64,000 nt of DNA from Bacterioplanoides sp965219715 (GTDB lineage: Bacteria > Pseudomonadota > Gammaproteobacteria > Pseudomonadales > Oceanobacteraceae). The DNA lies in the NCBI RefSeq assembly GCF_965219715.1, contig NZ_OZ244785.1, positions 2,976,001-3,040,000 of the forward strand. Reading direction: 5' to 3'. Every line of letters starts with the position of its first letter. Position 1 is the stretch's first letter. Shown here piece by piece: positions 9,038 to 18,063 of the stretch. The notes beneath the pieces were generated by a model. The model was not told the DNA's origin and made no database searches. It was given only the letters and a program-made list of their open reading frames with translations. The position numbers and the translations under genes were made by a program.

Positions 9038-10300
9038 ATGTCAGAAGATTTGAAACAAGCTGCTCTCGATTACCACGCGAATCCTAAGCCAGGTAAAATC
9101 AGCGTTGAGCTGACTACCCCTGCTAATTCCGCCCGCGACCTGTCTCTGGCTTATAGCCCAGGCGTTGCTGAGCCGGTAAAAGCCATCGCAGAAGATCCTG
9201 AGAACGCCTACAAGTACACCGCTAAGGGCAACATGGTTGCTGTGATTACAGACGGTACTGCGATTCTGGGTCTGGGCGACCTGGGTCCTCTGGCTTCTAA
9301 GCCAGTGATGGAAGGTAAGTCTCTGCTGTTCAAACGTTTCGCTGGCGTAGACTCTATCGACATCGAAGTTGAATCTGAAAGCCCACAGGCTTTCATCGAC
9401 ACTGTTCGTCGTATTGCTAACACTTTCGGTGGTATTAACCTGGAAGACATCAAAGCTCCTGAGTGTTTCGAAATCGAACGCACTCTGATCGAGCAGTGTG
9501 ATATCCCGGTATTCCACGATGACCAACACGGTACTGCTATCGTAACCGTTGCTGGTGTTCTGAACGCTCTGGAAATTCAGGGCAAGAAGATCGAAGAAGC
9601 TAAAATGGCCGTTCTGGGTGCCGGCGCTGCCGCTATCTCTTGTGCCAAGCTGCTGATCCTGGCGGGTATGAACCCACAAAACATCTTCATGTGTGACCGT
9701 AAGGGTGTTATCCACTCTGGCCGTGATGACCTGAACCAGTACAAGCAAGCGTTCGCTGTTGATACTGACAAGCGTACCGTTGATGACGCTATCGAAGGTG
9801 CTGACATCTTCCTGGGTCTGTCTGGTCCTAACATGGTTACCGGCGAACAGATCAAAACTATGGCTGATAACGCCATCGTATTCGCATGTGCGAACCCTGT
9901 TCCTGAAATCATGCCTGAAATCGTTAAAGAAGTTCGTCCAGACGCTATCATGGCAACTGGCCGTTCTGACTTCCCTAACCAGGTGAACAATGTATTGGGC
10001 TTCCCATTCATCTTCCGTGGTGCTCTGGACGTACGTGCTAAGCGCATCAACGAAGAAATGAAACTGGCTGCTGCTAAAGCACTGGCTGAGCTGGCGAAAG
10101 AGCCGGTAACTCAGGAAGTTCTGGATGCATACAAGCTGGATTCTCTGGAATTCGGTAAAGACTACATCATCCCGAAAGCGACCGATTCTCGTCTGCTGGG
10201 TATTGTATCGACTGCCGTTGCACAAGCTGCAATCGACACAGGTGTATCTGCTGGCCCACTGCCTGCAAACTACCCACTGAAGTCTATCGAAGACATCTGA
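9038..10300 (+). CDS. maeB: NADP-type malic enzyme (short form, oxaloacetate-decarboxylating)
   Basis: Oxidatively decarboxylates malate to pyruvate, supplying NADPH and pyruvate in the cytoplasm. From ATG 9038 it has 420 residues, the short single-domain form without the phosphotransacetylase-like tail of E. coli MaeB. Motifs: DLSLAYSPGVAEP (substrate/catalytic Tyr), YTAKGNMVAVITDG (catalytic Lys), the metal site near LEDIKAPECFEIE and VFHDDQHGTAI, and a Rossmann turn VLGAGAAAISCAKLL. ATG 9014 is also in frame, adding 8 residues. I prefer 9038 because homologues begin around MSEDLKQAALDYHANPKPGK and GGACGAG lies just upstream. A strong terminator follows at 10359. Confidence 0.93.
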   Translation: MSEDLKQAALDYHANPKPGKISVELTTPANSARDLSLAYSPGVAEPVKAIAEDPENAYKYTAKGNMVAVITDGTAILGLGDLGPLASKPVMEGKSLLFKRFAGVDSIDIEVESESPQAFIDTVRRIANTFGGINLEDIKAPECFEIERTLIEQCDIPVFHDDQHGTAIVTVAGVLNALEIQGKKIEEAKMAVLGAGAAAISCAKLLILAGMNPQNIFMCDRKGVIHSGRDDLNQYKQAFAVDTDKRTVDDAIEGADIFLGLSGPNMVTGEQIKTMADNAIVFACANPVPEIMPEIVKEVRPDAIMATGRSDFPNQVNNVLGFPFIFRGALDVRAKRINEEMKLAAAKALAELAKEPVTQEVLDAYKLDSLEFGKDYIIPKATDSRLLGIVSTAVAQAAIDTGVSAGPLPANYPLKSIEDI

Positions 10301-10358
10301 GTAACAGATGACTCAGCCTTGTACTGCCCATAAGCGGTAGCGGCAAGGCAAGCTTCAG

Positions 10359-10398
10359 AAAAAACCGCGACTCAAAACCGAGATCGCGGTTTTTTTTG
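10359..10398 (+). terminator. Intrinsic terminator after malic enzyme gene
   Basis: Arms aaaaaaccgcga (10359-10370) and tcgcggtttttt (10384-10395) pair over 12 bases, with a T-run continuing to 10397. It is symmetrical enough to act also for the convergent gene ending at 10413. Confidence 0.9.
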
Positions 10399-10412
10399 TG
10401 CCGGTAAAATGA

Positions 10413-11183
10413 TTAGCGGAAAAGATAGTCGGATAACAACGCCTGATAAGTACGTAAAATACGTTCATAGCGGCCGTTTTTACGGATTTTGGCAAACCCT
10501 TCATCGAATGCTTTTTTCATATCCGGATCGTGAAATACCGCAAAGTAGCGCGACTTCGGAAACAGGTCGAAATACTTATATTGCTGGCGATACATTTCAC
10601 TCGATGGATTCTGGCGACGTAACTGACTCAGGTAATAGCGAAAGATGGTTGAATCAATCACCAGCACTTGCCGATCCTTTCGGAACAGATCCTGTACCTG
10701 TTCGATCTGTTGCACATACTCGCGATAATCCACCGCTCGCTCACTGGTTGCAGCATAAGGTGGCGGCAACAGCTTATTTGCCAGACGGAAAGCACCCAGG
10801 CGGTAATAACGTAAATCGCGAATCTGCTCCAGCTTCACATCCCCACCTTCCAGAGCAACTGCCTGATTGTGGAACACCACCAGCGGCAGATCAGAAAAAT
10901 AAGCATTTGGGGCAAGCTCACGGTTCGCGACAAAAATCACATCCAGCGCTCGATCATTAAATGAATCGAGCACGTTGGCGTTGTCGTCGTACGCAATTTT
11001 TACCTTGATTCCGACCTGCTCCATCGCGGCACGAAACAGATCCACCGCAATTCCGCGGTCTTTGGCAGCAATAACGTAAGGCGGCATCGAGATGCCGGTA
11101 CCCATAGTGATCGTTTGTTGCGCCTGTACTGCGAGCGTCCCTGTCAGCAAAATGCACAGCCAAAGCATTCGACTTAACAGCAT
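10413..11183 (-). CDS. Periplasmic substrate-binding protein (SBP_bac_3-like)
   Basis: A 256-residue exported protein of the amino-acid-type periplasmic binding fold. A signal peptide (MLLSRMLWLCILLTGTLAVQA) is followed by TITMGTGISMPPYV and GIAVDLFRAAMEQVGIKVKI, the usual first lobe, then a second lobe ending in FDEGFAKIRKNGRYERIL, a signature of solute-binding family 3. I chose ATG 11183 because GAGGGTG is well spaced before it; the frame extends to TTG 11198. No permease or ATPase gene is adjacent, so it may be a stand-alone sensor-like binding protein. The ligand is unknown. Confidence 0.82.
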   Translation of the reverse strand: MLLSRMLWLCILLTGTLAVQAQQTITMGTGISMPPYVIAAKDRGIAVDLFRAAMEQVGIKVKIAYDDNANVLDSFNDRALDVIFVANRELAPNAYFSDLPLVVFHNQAVALEGGDVKLEQIRDLRYYRLGAFRLANKLLPPPYAATSERAVDYREYVQQIEQVQDLFRKDRQVLVIDSTIFRYYLSQLRRQNPSSEMYRQQYKYFDLFPKSRYFAVFHDPDMKKAFDEGFAKIRKNGRYERILRTYQALLSDYLFR

Positions 11184-11298
11184 AAATTTCACCCTCAATT
11201 GTCATTCTTTAAGCTTAGCGGATACGCCCAAAAAGATTTGTGAAATCTGTAAAAAGTGAAGCCAATCACAACCAAAAAAATACGCGTTTAATGGCCAC

Positions 11299-11340
11299 AA
11301 AAAAGCCCCGCTAACCGTCCTGGTTAGCGGGGCTTTTTTT
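11299..11340. terminator. Strong bidirectional intrinsic terminator
   Basis: Arms aaaaaagccccgctaac (11299-11315) and gttagcggggctttttt (11323-11339) are perfect over 17 bases with T-runs on both strands. On the minus strand it would end the prlC-yheV transcript. Confidence 0.9.
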
Positions 11341-11517
11341 AGACCGGAATGACTCCGGTCAGATTAGGGTGCTGTATCGGTTTTGCTGATCAGTCGCTCT
11401 GATAGAGGCTTCAGACTGAGTCAACAGCGCCGTAGCATTGTTGAGCAGATTACTGGGTTATTAGTTTGAACACAAGTTTAATTATGTAATTAACAACAAC
11501 CCCGAAAAGTCTAATAA
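11341..11517 (-). other. Gene-free 177 bases between yheV and its terminator; possible small RNA or long 3' UTR
   Basis: No coding frame. The segment holds a small hairpin (accgga/tccggt, about 11342-11358) beside the terminator and a 16-base palindrome (ttaatta, tg, taattaa) at 11478-11493. On the minus strand the order is AT-rich palindrome, about 140 bases, then the strong terminator, the arrangement of an independently transcribed small RNA. It could equally be the untranslated tail of prlC-yheV. The stretch 11184-11298, upstream of the binding-protein gene, shows nothing distinctive. Confidence 0.3.
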
Positions 11518-11808
11518 TTACTTATTAGATTCATTTAACCCTATGATTTTCAGTGGCTTTTCATCATCGTCTAATACCGCCTTGCCGACTGGAGTAACCC
11601 GTGTCGCCAGACCTTCAGCCTGTTCCTGACGGGCCTGATCTTCAGCGGCTTGCTCAGATGACGTTTGTATAAAGCCACAGCTGATACATTCGCGTACTTC
11701 CTCACCGTCATCGTTACTGTAGATCACGGTGCGGTCCATTTCGGAGCACTTCGGGCAAACCGCTCCAGCGATAAAACGTCTTGGCTTTTTCTTTGGTTGG
11801 TATTCCAT
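11518..11808 (-). CDS. yheV: YheV-family putative zinc-ribbon protein
   Basis: A 96-residue cytoplasmic protein. The N-terminal half matches the YheV family: RRFIAGAVCPKC followed by a second CxxC (ECISCGF) makes a four-Cys zinc ribbon. The C-terminal half is a polar tail, longer than in the enterobacterial protein. Its ATG overlaps the prlC stop by one base (TGATG), so it is translationally coupled to the oligopeptidase, the same neighbour as in other Gammaproteobacteria. Its function in the family is unknown. Confidence 0.85.
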   Translation of the reverse strand: MEYQPKKKPRRFIAGAVCPKCSEMDRTVIYSNDDGEEVRECISCGFIQTSSEQAAEDQARQEQAEGLATRVTPVGKAVLDDDEKPLKIIGLNESNK

Positions 11809-13874
11809 CAGGCGATTTCCTCCAACTCAATACCGGAGTGACGCAATAACGGCTCCACCGATGGCTGGCGGCCACGGAAGTTTTCAAACAACTCAGAGGC
11901 TTCGCGGCTGCCACCCTGACTGAGGATTTCATTGAGGAAGCTCAGGCCGGTATCGCGGTTAAAGATGCCATCCTCTTCAAACTTCGAGAAAGCATCCGCG
12001 CTAAGCACTTCAGCCCACTTATAGGAGTAATAACCCGCCGCATAACCACCGGCAAAAATATGACTGAAGCTGTGCTGGAAGCGATTAAATTCAACCACTG
12101 GAACAACGGTAACCTGATCCCGTACCTGAGACAGAATCTGATCCGGTGTAATTGGATTTTCGCGGCTGTATTCGCGGTGCATACGGAAATCGAACAAGGC
12201 AAATTCCAGCTGGCGCATCATCATCATCGCGCTCTGGAAGTTCTTCGCCGCCAGCAGTTTATCCAGCAATTCCTGCGGTAAGGGTTCGCCTTGCTGGTGA
12301 TTGTCATCCGCTTCAAAACGACCGGAAATAAACGCCAGCGCTTCCGGCTCGTAACACCAGTTCTCCAGGAACTGACTTGGCAGCTCGACGGCATCCCAGG
12401 CCACACCATTGATACCACTAACGGCACCAACATCAATCTGGGTCAGCATATGGTGCAAGCCGTGACCAAACTCGTGGAACAGGGTGGTCAGCTCATCGTG
12501 AGTCAGTAGCGCAGGCGTATCGCCTACCGCCGGGCTGAAGTTACACACCAGATAAGCCACCGGCAGCTGCACGCCATCAACGGTCTGACGACGGATGCGA
12601 CAGTCATCCATCCAGGCACCGCCACGTTTTTTCTCACGGGCGTACAGGTCGAGATAGAAGGCGGCGATTTGCTTGCCGTCTTTTAAAACGTGGAAGAAAC
12701 GTACATCCGGGTGATAGGTGTCGAATCCAGTCTGCTCTTCAAACTCAATGCCGTACAAACGGGCAACCGTTTCGAACATACCTTTAACAACGGTATCAAT
12801 CGGCAGGTAAGGGCGGATATCTTCCTGAGAAATAGAGTAACGGCTCTGACGCAATTTCTCGGCGTAGTAGGTGACATCCCATGGCTCGAGTTTGATCACC
12901 TGATACTCATCGCGGGCAAACTGCTCCAGCTCTTCAAATTCACGCAGTGCCTGCGGGCGCGCTTTAGCGGCCAGATCATTAAGGAAGTCGATCACTTCCT
13001 CAGCGTTACCCGCCATCTTGGTCGCGACAGAATATTCGGCGTAGTTATCAAAACCCAGCAACTGTGCCAGCTCGTAACGCAGTGCCAGAATCTCTTCCAT
13101 ATTGGTGCTGTTATCAAACTCACCAGCATTTGGGCCCTGCTCGGAAGCGCGGGTAACAAACGCGGTATACACCTCCTGGCGTAACTCACGGCTGTCGGCG
13201 TAAGTCATGATCGGCAGATAAGATGGGAAATCCAGCGTGACCTTATATTTACCTTCTTCACCGGCCAGCTGTGCTAACAGACCAACGGCACTTTCCGGTA
13301 AACCAGCCAGTAATGCCGGATCATCAATTTCTTTGCTCCAGGCCTGGGTAGCATCCAGCACATTTTCGCCAAACTTGCTGGTTAGCTCTGACAGGCGCTG
13401 CTTTATTTCGCCATAACGGGCTTTTTTATCACCTTCCAGGTCCACACCACTTAAACGGAAGTCACGTAATGCGTGCTCAATGGTGGTTTGCTGTGCTGTG
13501 GATAAGGTACCGAACTCATCGCTGTTACGCAGTGCCTGATAGGCATCAAACAGATCGCGGTTTTGACCCATCTCTGTGCTGTATTGGCTCAACAACGGCA
13601 GACACGCATTGTAGGCATCACGCAGTTCGTCAGTGTTTAACACACCGTTTAAATGGCCCACCGGTGACCAGGCTTTGGATAACTCGTCATCCCACTGCTC
13701 AATCGGCGCCACCAGCGAATCCCAGCTTGGTGTAGTGCCTTTCAGCTCGGCCAGTAACTGGTTAATTCGCTCACGGTTCTGATTTAACCGTTGCTCAATC
13801 GCCGGAACCACCTGGTCGGCTTTGATGGACGAAAATGGCGGCAGCAGGTGTTCTTCTAACAGCGGGTTGGTCAT
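11808..13874 (-). CDS. prlC: Oligopeptidase A (M3 metallopeptidase)
   Basis: A cytoplasmic zinc metallopeptidase that degrades short peptides, including cleaved signal peptides, downstream of ATP-dependent proteases. It has 688 residues, as usual for PrlC. The active site is HEFGH beginning at His467, with Glu468 catalytic and the distal Glu ligand in the AWDAVELPSQFLENW segment. The start MTNPLLEEHLLPPF matches the family. It is the first gene of an operon with yheV and is divergent from the gamma carbonic anhydrase gene. Confidence 0.95.
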   Translation of the reverse strand: MTNPLLEEHLLPPFSSIKADQVVPAIEQRLNQNRERINQLLAELKGTTPSWDSLVAPIEQWDDELSKAWSPVGHLNGVLNTDELRDAYNACLPLLSQYSTEMGQNRDLFDAYQALRNSDEFGTLSTAQQTTIEHALRDFRLSGVDLEGDKKARYGEIKQRLSELTSKFGENVLDATQAWSKEIDDPALLAGLPESAVGLLAQLAGEEGKYKVTLDFPSYLPIMTYADSRELRQEVYTAFVTRASEQGPNAGEFDNSTNMEEILALRYELAQLLGFDNYAEYSVATKMAGNAEEVIDFLNDLAAKARPQALREFEELEQFARDEYQVIKLEPWDVTYYAEKLRQSRYSISQEDIRPYLPIDTVVKGMFETVARLYGIEFEEQTGFDTYHPDVRFFHVLKDGKQIAAFYLDLYAREKKRGGAWMDDCRIRRQTVDGVQLPVAYLVCNFSPAVGDTPALLTHDELTTLFHEFGHGLHHMLTQIDVGAVSGINGVAWDAVELPSQFLENWCYEPEALAFISGRFEADDNHQQGEPLPQELLDKLLAAKNFQSAMMMMRQLEFALFDFRMHREYSRENPITPDQILSQVRDQVTVVPVVEFNRFQHSFSHIFAGGYAAGYYSYKWAEVLSADAFSKFEEDGIFNRDTGLSFLNEILSQGGSREASELFENFRGRQPSVEPLLRHSGIELEEIA

Positions 13875-13995
13875 ATCAAAGGGTATCCGGGTGCTTAGAT
13901 AAAAAGGTGAATAGCATTTGTTATTCAGATTGGGTCAAATAGCGAGTAATTCAAGCATAACGACATTGCCAACCCGAATACAAAGAGAGAACACC

Positions 13996-14556
13996 ATGGC
14001 TGATATTAACGAAAGCTCCGTCCGAAAATACCAGGGCAAGGAACCCAAACTGGGCGAGCGGGTATTTGTTGACCGCAGCGCCGTGGTCATTGGTGATGTT
14101 GAAATGGGCGACGACGTCTCGGTCTGGCCGTTAACCGTGATTCGCGGCGATATGCATCATATCCGCATTGGTGCCCGCACCAGCGTGCAGGACGGTTCGG
14201 TATTACATATCACCCACGCCAGCGACTTTAACCCCGGCGGTTATCCACTGATCATCGGCGAAGACGTGACCATCGGCCACCAGGCGATGTTACATGGCTG
14301 CACCATTGGCGACCGCGTTTTAGTCGGTATGAAGTCAATGATTATGGATGGCGCCGTGGTTGAAAACGAAGTAATCATTGCCGCCGGTGCCGTCGTTACT
14401 CCGGGCAAAGTGCTGGAGAGTGGTTACGTCTACAAAGGTAACCCGGCGAAACAAGCCCGCCCGATTTCAGAGAAAGAGCGTAAGTTCTTCACTTACAGCG
14501 CCGGTAACTATGTGCGCCTGAAAGACAAACACCTGGATGAAGGGTTTGATAAATAA
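13996..14556 (+). CDS. Gamma carbonic anhydrase-like hexapeptide protein (YrdA type)
   Basis: A 186-residue left-handed beta-helix protein of the gamma-carbonic-anhydrase/YrdA group. ATG 13996 follows AGAGAGAA; the frame opens earlier but without a ribosome site. Hexapeptide repeats run from about residue 20 to 150. The expected metal-binding histidines are present in TSVQDGSVLHITHAS and TIGHQAMLHGC. Most relatives hydrate CO2 weakly or have no proven activity, so enzymatic function is uncertain. It is divergent from prlC, a common arrangement. Confidence 0.88.
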   Translation: MADINESSVRKYQGKEPKLGERVFVDRSAVVIGDVEMGDDVSVWPLTVIRGDMHHIRIGARTSVQDGSVLHITHASDFNPGGYPLIIGEDVTIGHQAMLHGCTIGDRVLVGMKSMIMDGAVVENEVIIAAGAVVTPGKVLESGYVYKGNPAKQARPISEKERKFFTYSAGNYVRLKDKHLDEGFDK

Positions 14557-14601
14557 TCTTTGCTGATAAACTGCTGATTTTGCACTCACCGAAGGGACAC
14601 C

Positions 14602-17346
14602 ATGAGCAGCAAAGTCAGCATCTCAGAACGACTAGCTTCCATTCGCAACTTTTTTACCTCGGGTAAAGCTTTCTCAAAATCGGTCAGAACCAACGCCATC
14701 AGGTGGTTCGATAGACTGTTACTCGGTTTGACTGCTGCACTTTGTTTTTACCTTTTAGTTCGCAACTACAACAGTTTTTTTCTTTCTTTGCCGCTCTGGC
14801 TACTTCTATCACTTGCAGTGATTAACGGATGGGTATTACAACAAATCCAAAGCGTTTTTTCGGTTCGCCTTCGCCGCGAAGGTCTGGATACCACCAACCC
14901 TCTTAACATTTCAGCAACTCTGAGTTACCCACCATTATTTTTCTCTGCGGTAGTCGCAGTTGTTGCTTTATGGTTCGCAATCTCAAACGAAGTTTTTTTG
15001 ATTCCGAACCAATCTTCAACACTCTTGTTATTCACTTTGATTGGCAGCTATACAATCACAGTGATCATGAACTCAGATAAAGCTTCGGGTAACGAAACTC
15101 CGGAGGTGGAGACACTTAATCTCAACAGCTGTGATGAAAAAGATTTCGAAAAATGGATCACTGACGACCTCCCATCATCGAAACTTGATTTCTACAACCG
15201 ACAACCCTACGTCGACCGAATGACAGCACGCATTGTGGCGTCCTCTAAAGCCGAGACTAAAAATCAGAGGCAAGTAACAAAGGAGATAAAGCCTGGACAG
15301 CGCGGCCAGATTTTATTCGGTGAATTTGGCACCGGCAAAACAACACTGATCAAATTAGTTGAGAAAAAAGTTCGCCAACAAGAGCCTGACAAATGGATAA
15401 CTTCATATTTTGACTGCTGGGCGCATGGTGACGATCCGCAGCAGTTGATCAAGTTACTCCTCGAGCAAGTGGTGTCCGATATAGGCAAAAGAGTGGAAGC
15501 CGTTAGCCTACACTCTGTTCCTGATGATTATCTAGAGGTTGCTTACGGGGTTTCGTCCTGGATCAAACTGATCACTCCATTTCTGCCAAAACATAATCCA
15601 CACACAGTTCTCAAAAGAATTGATACGTTATTAGAAGCTCAAGACCTGAAGCTTCTGTTAGTCATTGAAAATATTGATAGGTCACCAGCCGTCGTGGCTT
15701 TAGTAAACTCCGTTGCCTCTGTACTGGATCAAGTATCTCAATTCGAATCGATTCGGTTTATCTTTACTGGTTCAAGAGAAAAATTACCACTGCCTGCTGT
15801 CGCACGTATCGCAGATTACACAGAAGTGCTTGCGAACAACCTATCTCCCTTGGTAATCGGGCAGTTTCTGAAATTCTGTCTCGATTATTCACTGAATACT
15901 GAAAGAGAAAAAAGACCTGTTGTGATCCCTTGGCTGGAAAAAGACTTCGTTCCCGAATCTGCTTCAAATGTACTGCGTTATTTCGAATTAGAAAGAGAGG
16001 TGAACGAGCTGTACGCAAGCCTTCATTCGAAAGGAACCAATGAACAGCTTCTCGATGCACTGACAAACTGCTTAGCCAACCCTCGCCAACTAAAGTTGGT
16101 ATTCAGATATGTTTCTGAGCGTTGGCAAAACCTCGAAGGAGAGGTCAATTTAATTGACCTATTACTTTATGGAACAGCCATCCATGATGGCGAGATTCTT
16201 GGAGTATTGGGGAAGTATAAGGAGGATCTACCCAAATCAGGCACTCCTGAAGACCCATTCTTTATCGGTAAAAAAGAAGAAGGGACTATCGAAAGAGATA
16301 GAGTCAAGCGTCGTCAAAAAGAGAACGAAGAGTCGGAATATCCCGGCGACCACTACCAACAAACAATCGCTTATTACCTGGCTGATGGCCATCGAGATAT
16401 GTATGAAACGATGTCAATTCAACGAATAAGAATCACAAAAGCTGCAAACCAGAACAAATACACGATGATCGCGAATAGCGGCAGCATTCTGGGTTATCCA
16501 AGTGACCAAAAATTTATTTCCTGCCTCAACCAGATTGCAGAAGGCAGCCAAACTGCATTTGCTGGGTTAATAGGTGATTCTACGCTCGACTTAAAAGCAG
16601 ATTACATAGATGAGCTTTTGGAGGGGCTAAAAAAGAACCACTGGCAGTCTTCCCAGCCATTATTGCCGATAGTTGCCGCAGCAATTAAATACAAAGGGAA
16701 TACTAAATCGATCAGATACAAAGAGTTCTTCAACAAAATTCTTGGTTCATTGATCAATCAACCCGCAGTTTTACCCAAGTCGTTATTGAGGCCCGATGAA
16801 ATAGAAGATTTCACAGCAAATCACATACGAAAGGCACACGAGGTAATCGCATGCTCATTAAACGACCTCTATCGGGATGGTCAATATTCTCACCTGCTGT
16901 ATGTGATGTTTCGAGCAACGTTACTTTGTCCCTTGAATGACCGCAAAGTGATTATTGAGCCACTAATCAGAACCTATTACACCAAAGAAGTGGCGAGGCA
17001 CTGGGCCCAAATCAACCAGGAAACAGGAAATGAGTTCAACGCAATCTATTACTACTTCGAAGTTGGGTTAGAAGCTACCGACAGGAGCCAATTGAGCAAT
17101 AGAACAGAAAATAACCTAGCAACGGTGGTATGCGAAGCACTTCTATATGTCATTCATTTAAATACCAATAGTGAAGGGTCTTCACTGGAAAAGTTCTTTG
17201 ATAAATACGAACATAACAATAAATTGCAACTTGGGTTACTAACTCGGGCAAACAAGACAGAAGTTAAATCAGGAATGTCTTCAACCGCATTGAAAGCGCT
17301 GAAAGCTTTGCAAGCAACCTATGGCGAAGAGATTCTGAACGAATAA
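14602..17346 (+). CDS. Membrane-anchored KAP-like P-loop NTPase
   Basis: A 914-residue protein. Four hydrophobic segments (about 38-55, 60-80, 110-128, 137-157) put the N-terminus in the inner membrane. A cytoplasmic NTPase follows, with Walker A GEFGTGKTT (240-248), a SYFDCWAHGDD motif (268-278) like the FNPW/FNAW element of KAP ATPases, and Walker B LLLVIENIDR (351-360), where an Asn replaces the second Asp of the usual DDLDR. The long C-terminal part (about 430-914) is helical and unrecognised. KAP/STAND ATPases include anti-phage defence proteins. That role is inference here, supported by AT-rich composition, position between core genes and the adjoining toxin-antitoxin pair. The ribosome site AAGGGAC precedes ATG 14602. 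Confidence 0.75.
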   Translation: MSSKVSISERLASIRNFFTSGKAFSKSVRTNAIRWFDRLLLGLTAALCFYLLVRNYNSFFLSLPLWLLLSLAVINGWVLQQIQSVFSVRLRREGLDTTNPLNISATLSYPPLFFSAVVAVVALWFAISNEVFLIPNQSSTLLLFTLIGSYTITVIMNSDKASGNETPEVETLNLNSCDEKDFEKWITDDLPSSKLDFYNRQPYVDRMTARIVASSKAETKNQRQVTKEIKPGQRGQILFGEFGTGKTTLIKLVEKKVRQQEPDKWITSYFDCWAHGDDPQQLIKLLLEQVVSDIGKRVEAVSLHSVPDDYLEVAYGVSSWIKLITPFLPKHNPHTVLKRIDTLLEAQDLKLLLVIENIDRSPAVVALVNSVASVLDQVSQFESIRFIFTGSREKLPLPAVARIADYTEVLANNLSPLVIGQFLKFCLDYSLNTEREKRPVVIPWLEKDFVPESASNVLRYFELEREVNELYASLHSKGTNEQLLDALTNCLANPRQLKLVFRYVSERWQNLEGEVNLIDLLLYGTAIHDGEILGVLGKYKEDLPKSGTPEDPFFIGKKEEGTIERDRVKRRQKENEESEYPGDHYQQTIAYYLADGHRDMYETMSIQRIRITKAANQNKYTMIANSGSILGYPSDQKFISCLNQIAEGSQTAFAGLIGDSTLDLKADYIDELLEGLKKNHWQSSQPLLPIVAAAIKYKGNTKSIRYKEFFNKILGSLINQPAVLPKSLLRPDEIEDFTANHIRKAHEVIACSLNDLYRDGQYSHLLYVMFRATLLCPLNDRKVIIEPLIRTYYTKEVARHWAQINQETGNEFNAIYYYFEVGLEATDRSQLSNRTENNLATVVCEALLYVIHLNTNSEGSSLEKFFDKYEHNNKLQLGLLTRANKTEVKSGMSSTALKALKALQATYGEEILNE

Positions 17347-17375
17347 GTACGGTTCCTAGTGGATCAGTCATATGC

Positions 17376-17395
17376 CATACTGCACCAATAGTATG
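17376..17395. promoter_or_regulatory. Possible autoregulatory operator of the toxin-antitoxin pair
   Basis: Arms catact (17376-17381) and agtatg (17390-17395) form an inverted repeat 20 bases upstream of the antitoxin start, where ParD-type antitoxins usually bind. The arms are short, so confidence is limited. Confidence 0.35.
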
Positions 17396-17415
17396 ATTAT
17401 CCTCACAGGTGATGT

Positions 17416-17685
17416 ATGAGCACCGTCCGTAAAACCATTACGCTAACCAGTCAACAAAGCGATTGGGTTAAATCCCGTATCTCTGCCGGAGACTTCACTA
17501 ATGACAGTGAATACATCCGCGATCTGATTCGTCGTGACCAGCAGCGTTCGTCACAGATTGCCGAGATTCAGGCAGCAATCGATGAAGGGCTTAACAGTGG
17601 CCCGGCAACTCCGTTGAACATGGAAGAGATTAAACGTAAAGCACGGCAGGAGGCCGCGCGACATGAACACACCTCTGACTATTAA
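17416..17685 (+). CDS. parD: ParD-family antitoxin (type II TA)
   Basis: An 89-residue antitoxin. The N-terminal ribbon-helix-helix part (RKTITLTSQQSDWVKSRISAG... SEYIRDLIRRDQ) is typical of ParD/CC2985-type antitoxins. The charged, flexible C-terminus is the expected toxin-wrapping segment. The stop lies 23 bases inside the following toxin frame, giving coupled translation. It likely represses its own operon. Confidence 0.9.
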   Translation: MSTVRKTITLTSQQSDWVKSRISAGDFTNDSEYIRDLIRRDQQRSSQIAEIQAAIDEGLNSGPATPLNMEEIKRKARQEAARHEHTSDY

Positions 17686-17977
17686 TAAGCTCCCCATAGC
17701 AGAGCGGGATCTTCTCGATATTTGGCTTTATACCGCTCGGCACTGGGGCGGGCAGAAAGCTGATGAATATATTGATGAGCTTCTGAATACTCTCAATCGC
17801 GTAGCGTCACAGCCTCTGACTTTTCCACTAAGATCCGAATTTAATCCATCCGTAAGAATGGCTTTTTGTAATCGTCATGTTCTGATCTGCCAAACGGATA
17901 AATTCAGCGTTACCTTGGTCCGGGTCATGCACCAAAGTACGGATTTAGTAACGTATCTGAGCGAGCAAGAGAACTGA
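17663..17977 (+). CDS. parE: ParE/RelE-superfamily toxin (type II TA)
   Basis: A 104-residue toxin of the ParE/RelE fold: AERDLLDIWLYTARHWGGQKADEYIDELLNTLNRVASQP is the standard first two helices, followed by the beta-sheet with VRMAFCNRHVLICQT and VTLVRVMHQSTDL. ParE toxins poison DNA gyrase, whereas RelE relatives cleave mRNA. The ParD partner and the RVMHQ ending favour ParE. It overlaps the antitoxin gene by 23 bases. The pair follows the KAP-like ATPase by about 70 bases and closes the accessory block before the YebC-family gene. Confidence 0.88.
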   Translation: MNTPLTINKLPIAERDLLDIWLYTARHWGGQKADEYIDELLNTLNRVASQPLTFPLRSEFNPSVRMAFCNRHVLICQTDKFSVTLVRVMHQSTDLVTYLSEQEN

Positions 17978-18063
17978 ACTCGCAGCCAGCCCGCAGTCGC
18001 GCTACAATCAGCGCTGATTTTTGAACCCTATCTTTAAAGAACAAAACGGACAGACGATTTCCC

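Noticed and set aside
9041..10225. Long open frame antisense to malic enzyme
   Set aside because: It mirrors the codon pattern of a well-conserved gene, has no ribosome site and gives a low-complexity product rich in Asn, Gln, Arg and Val.
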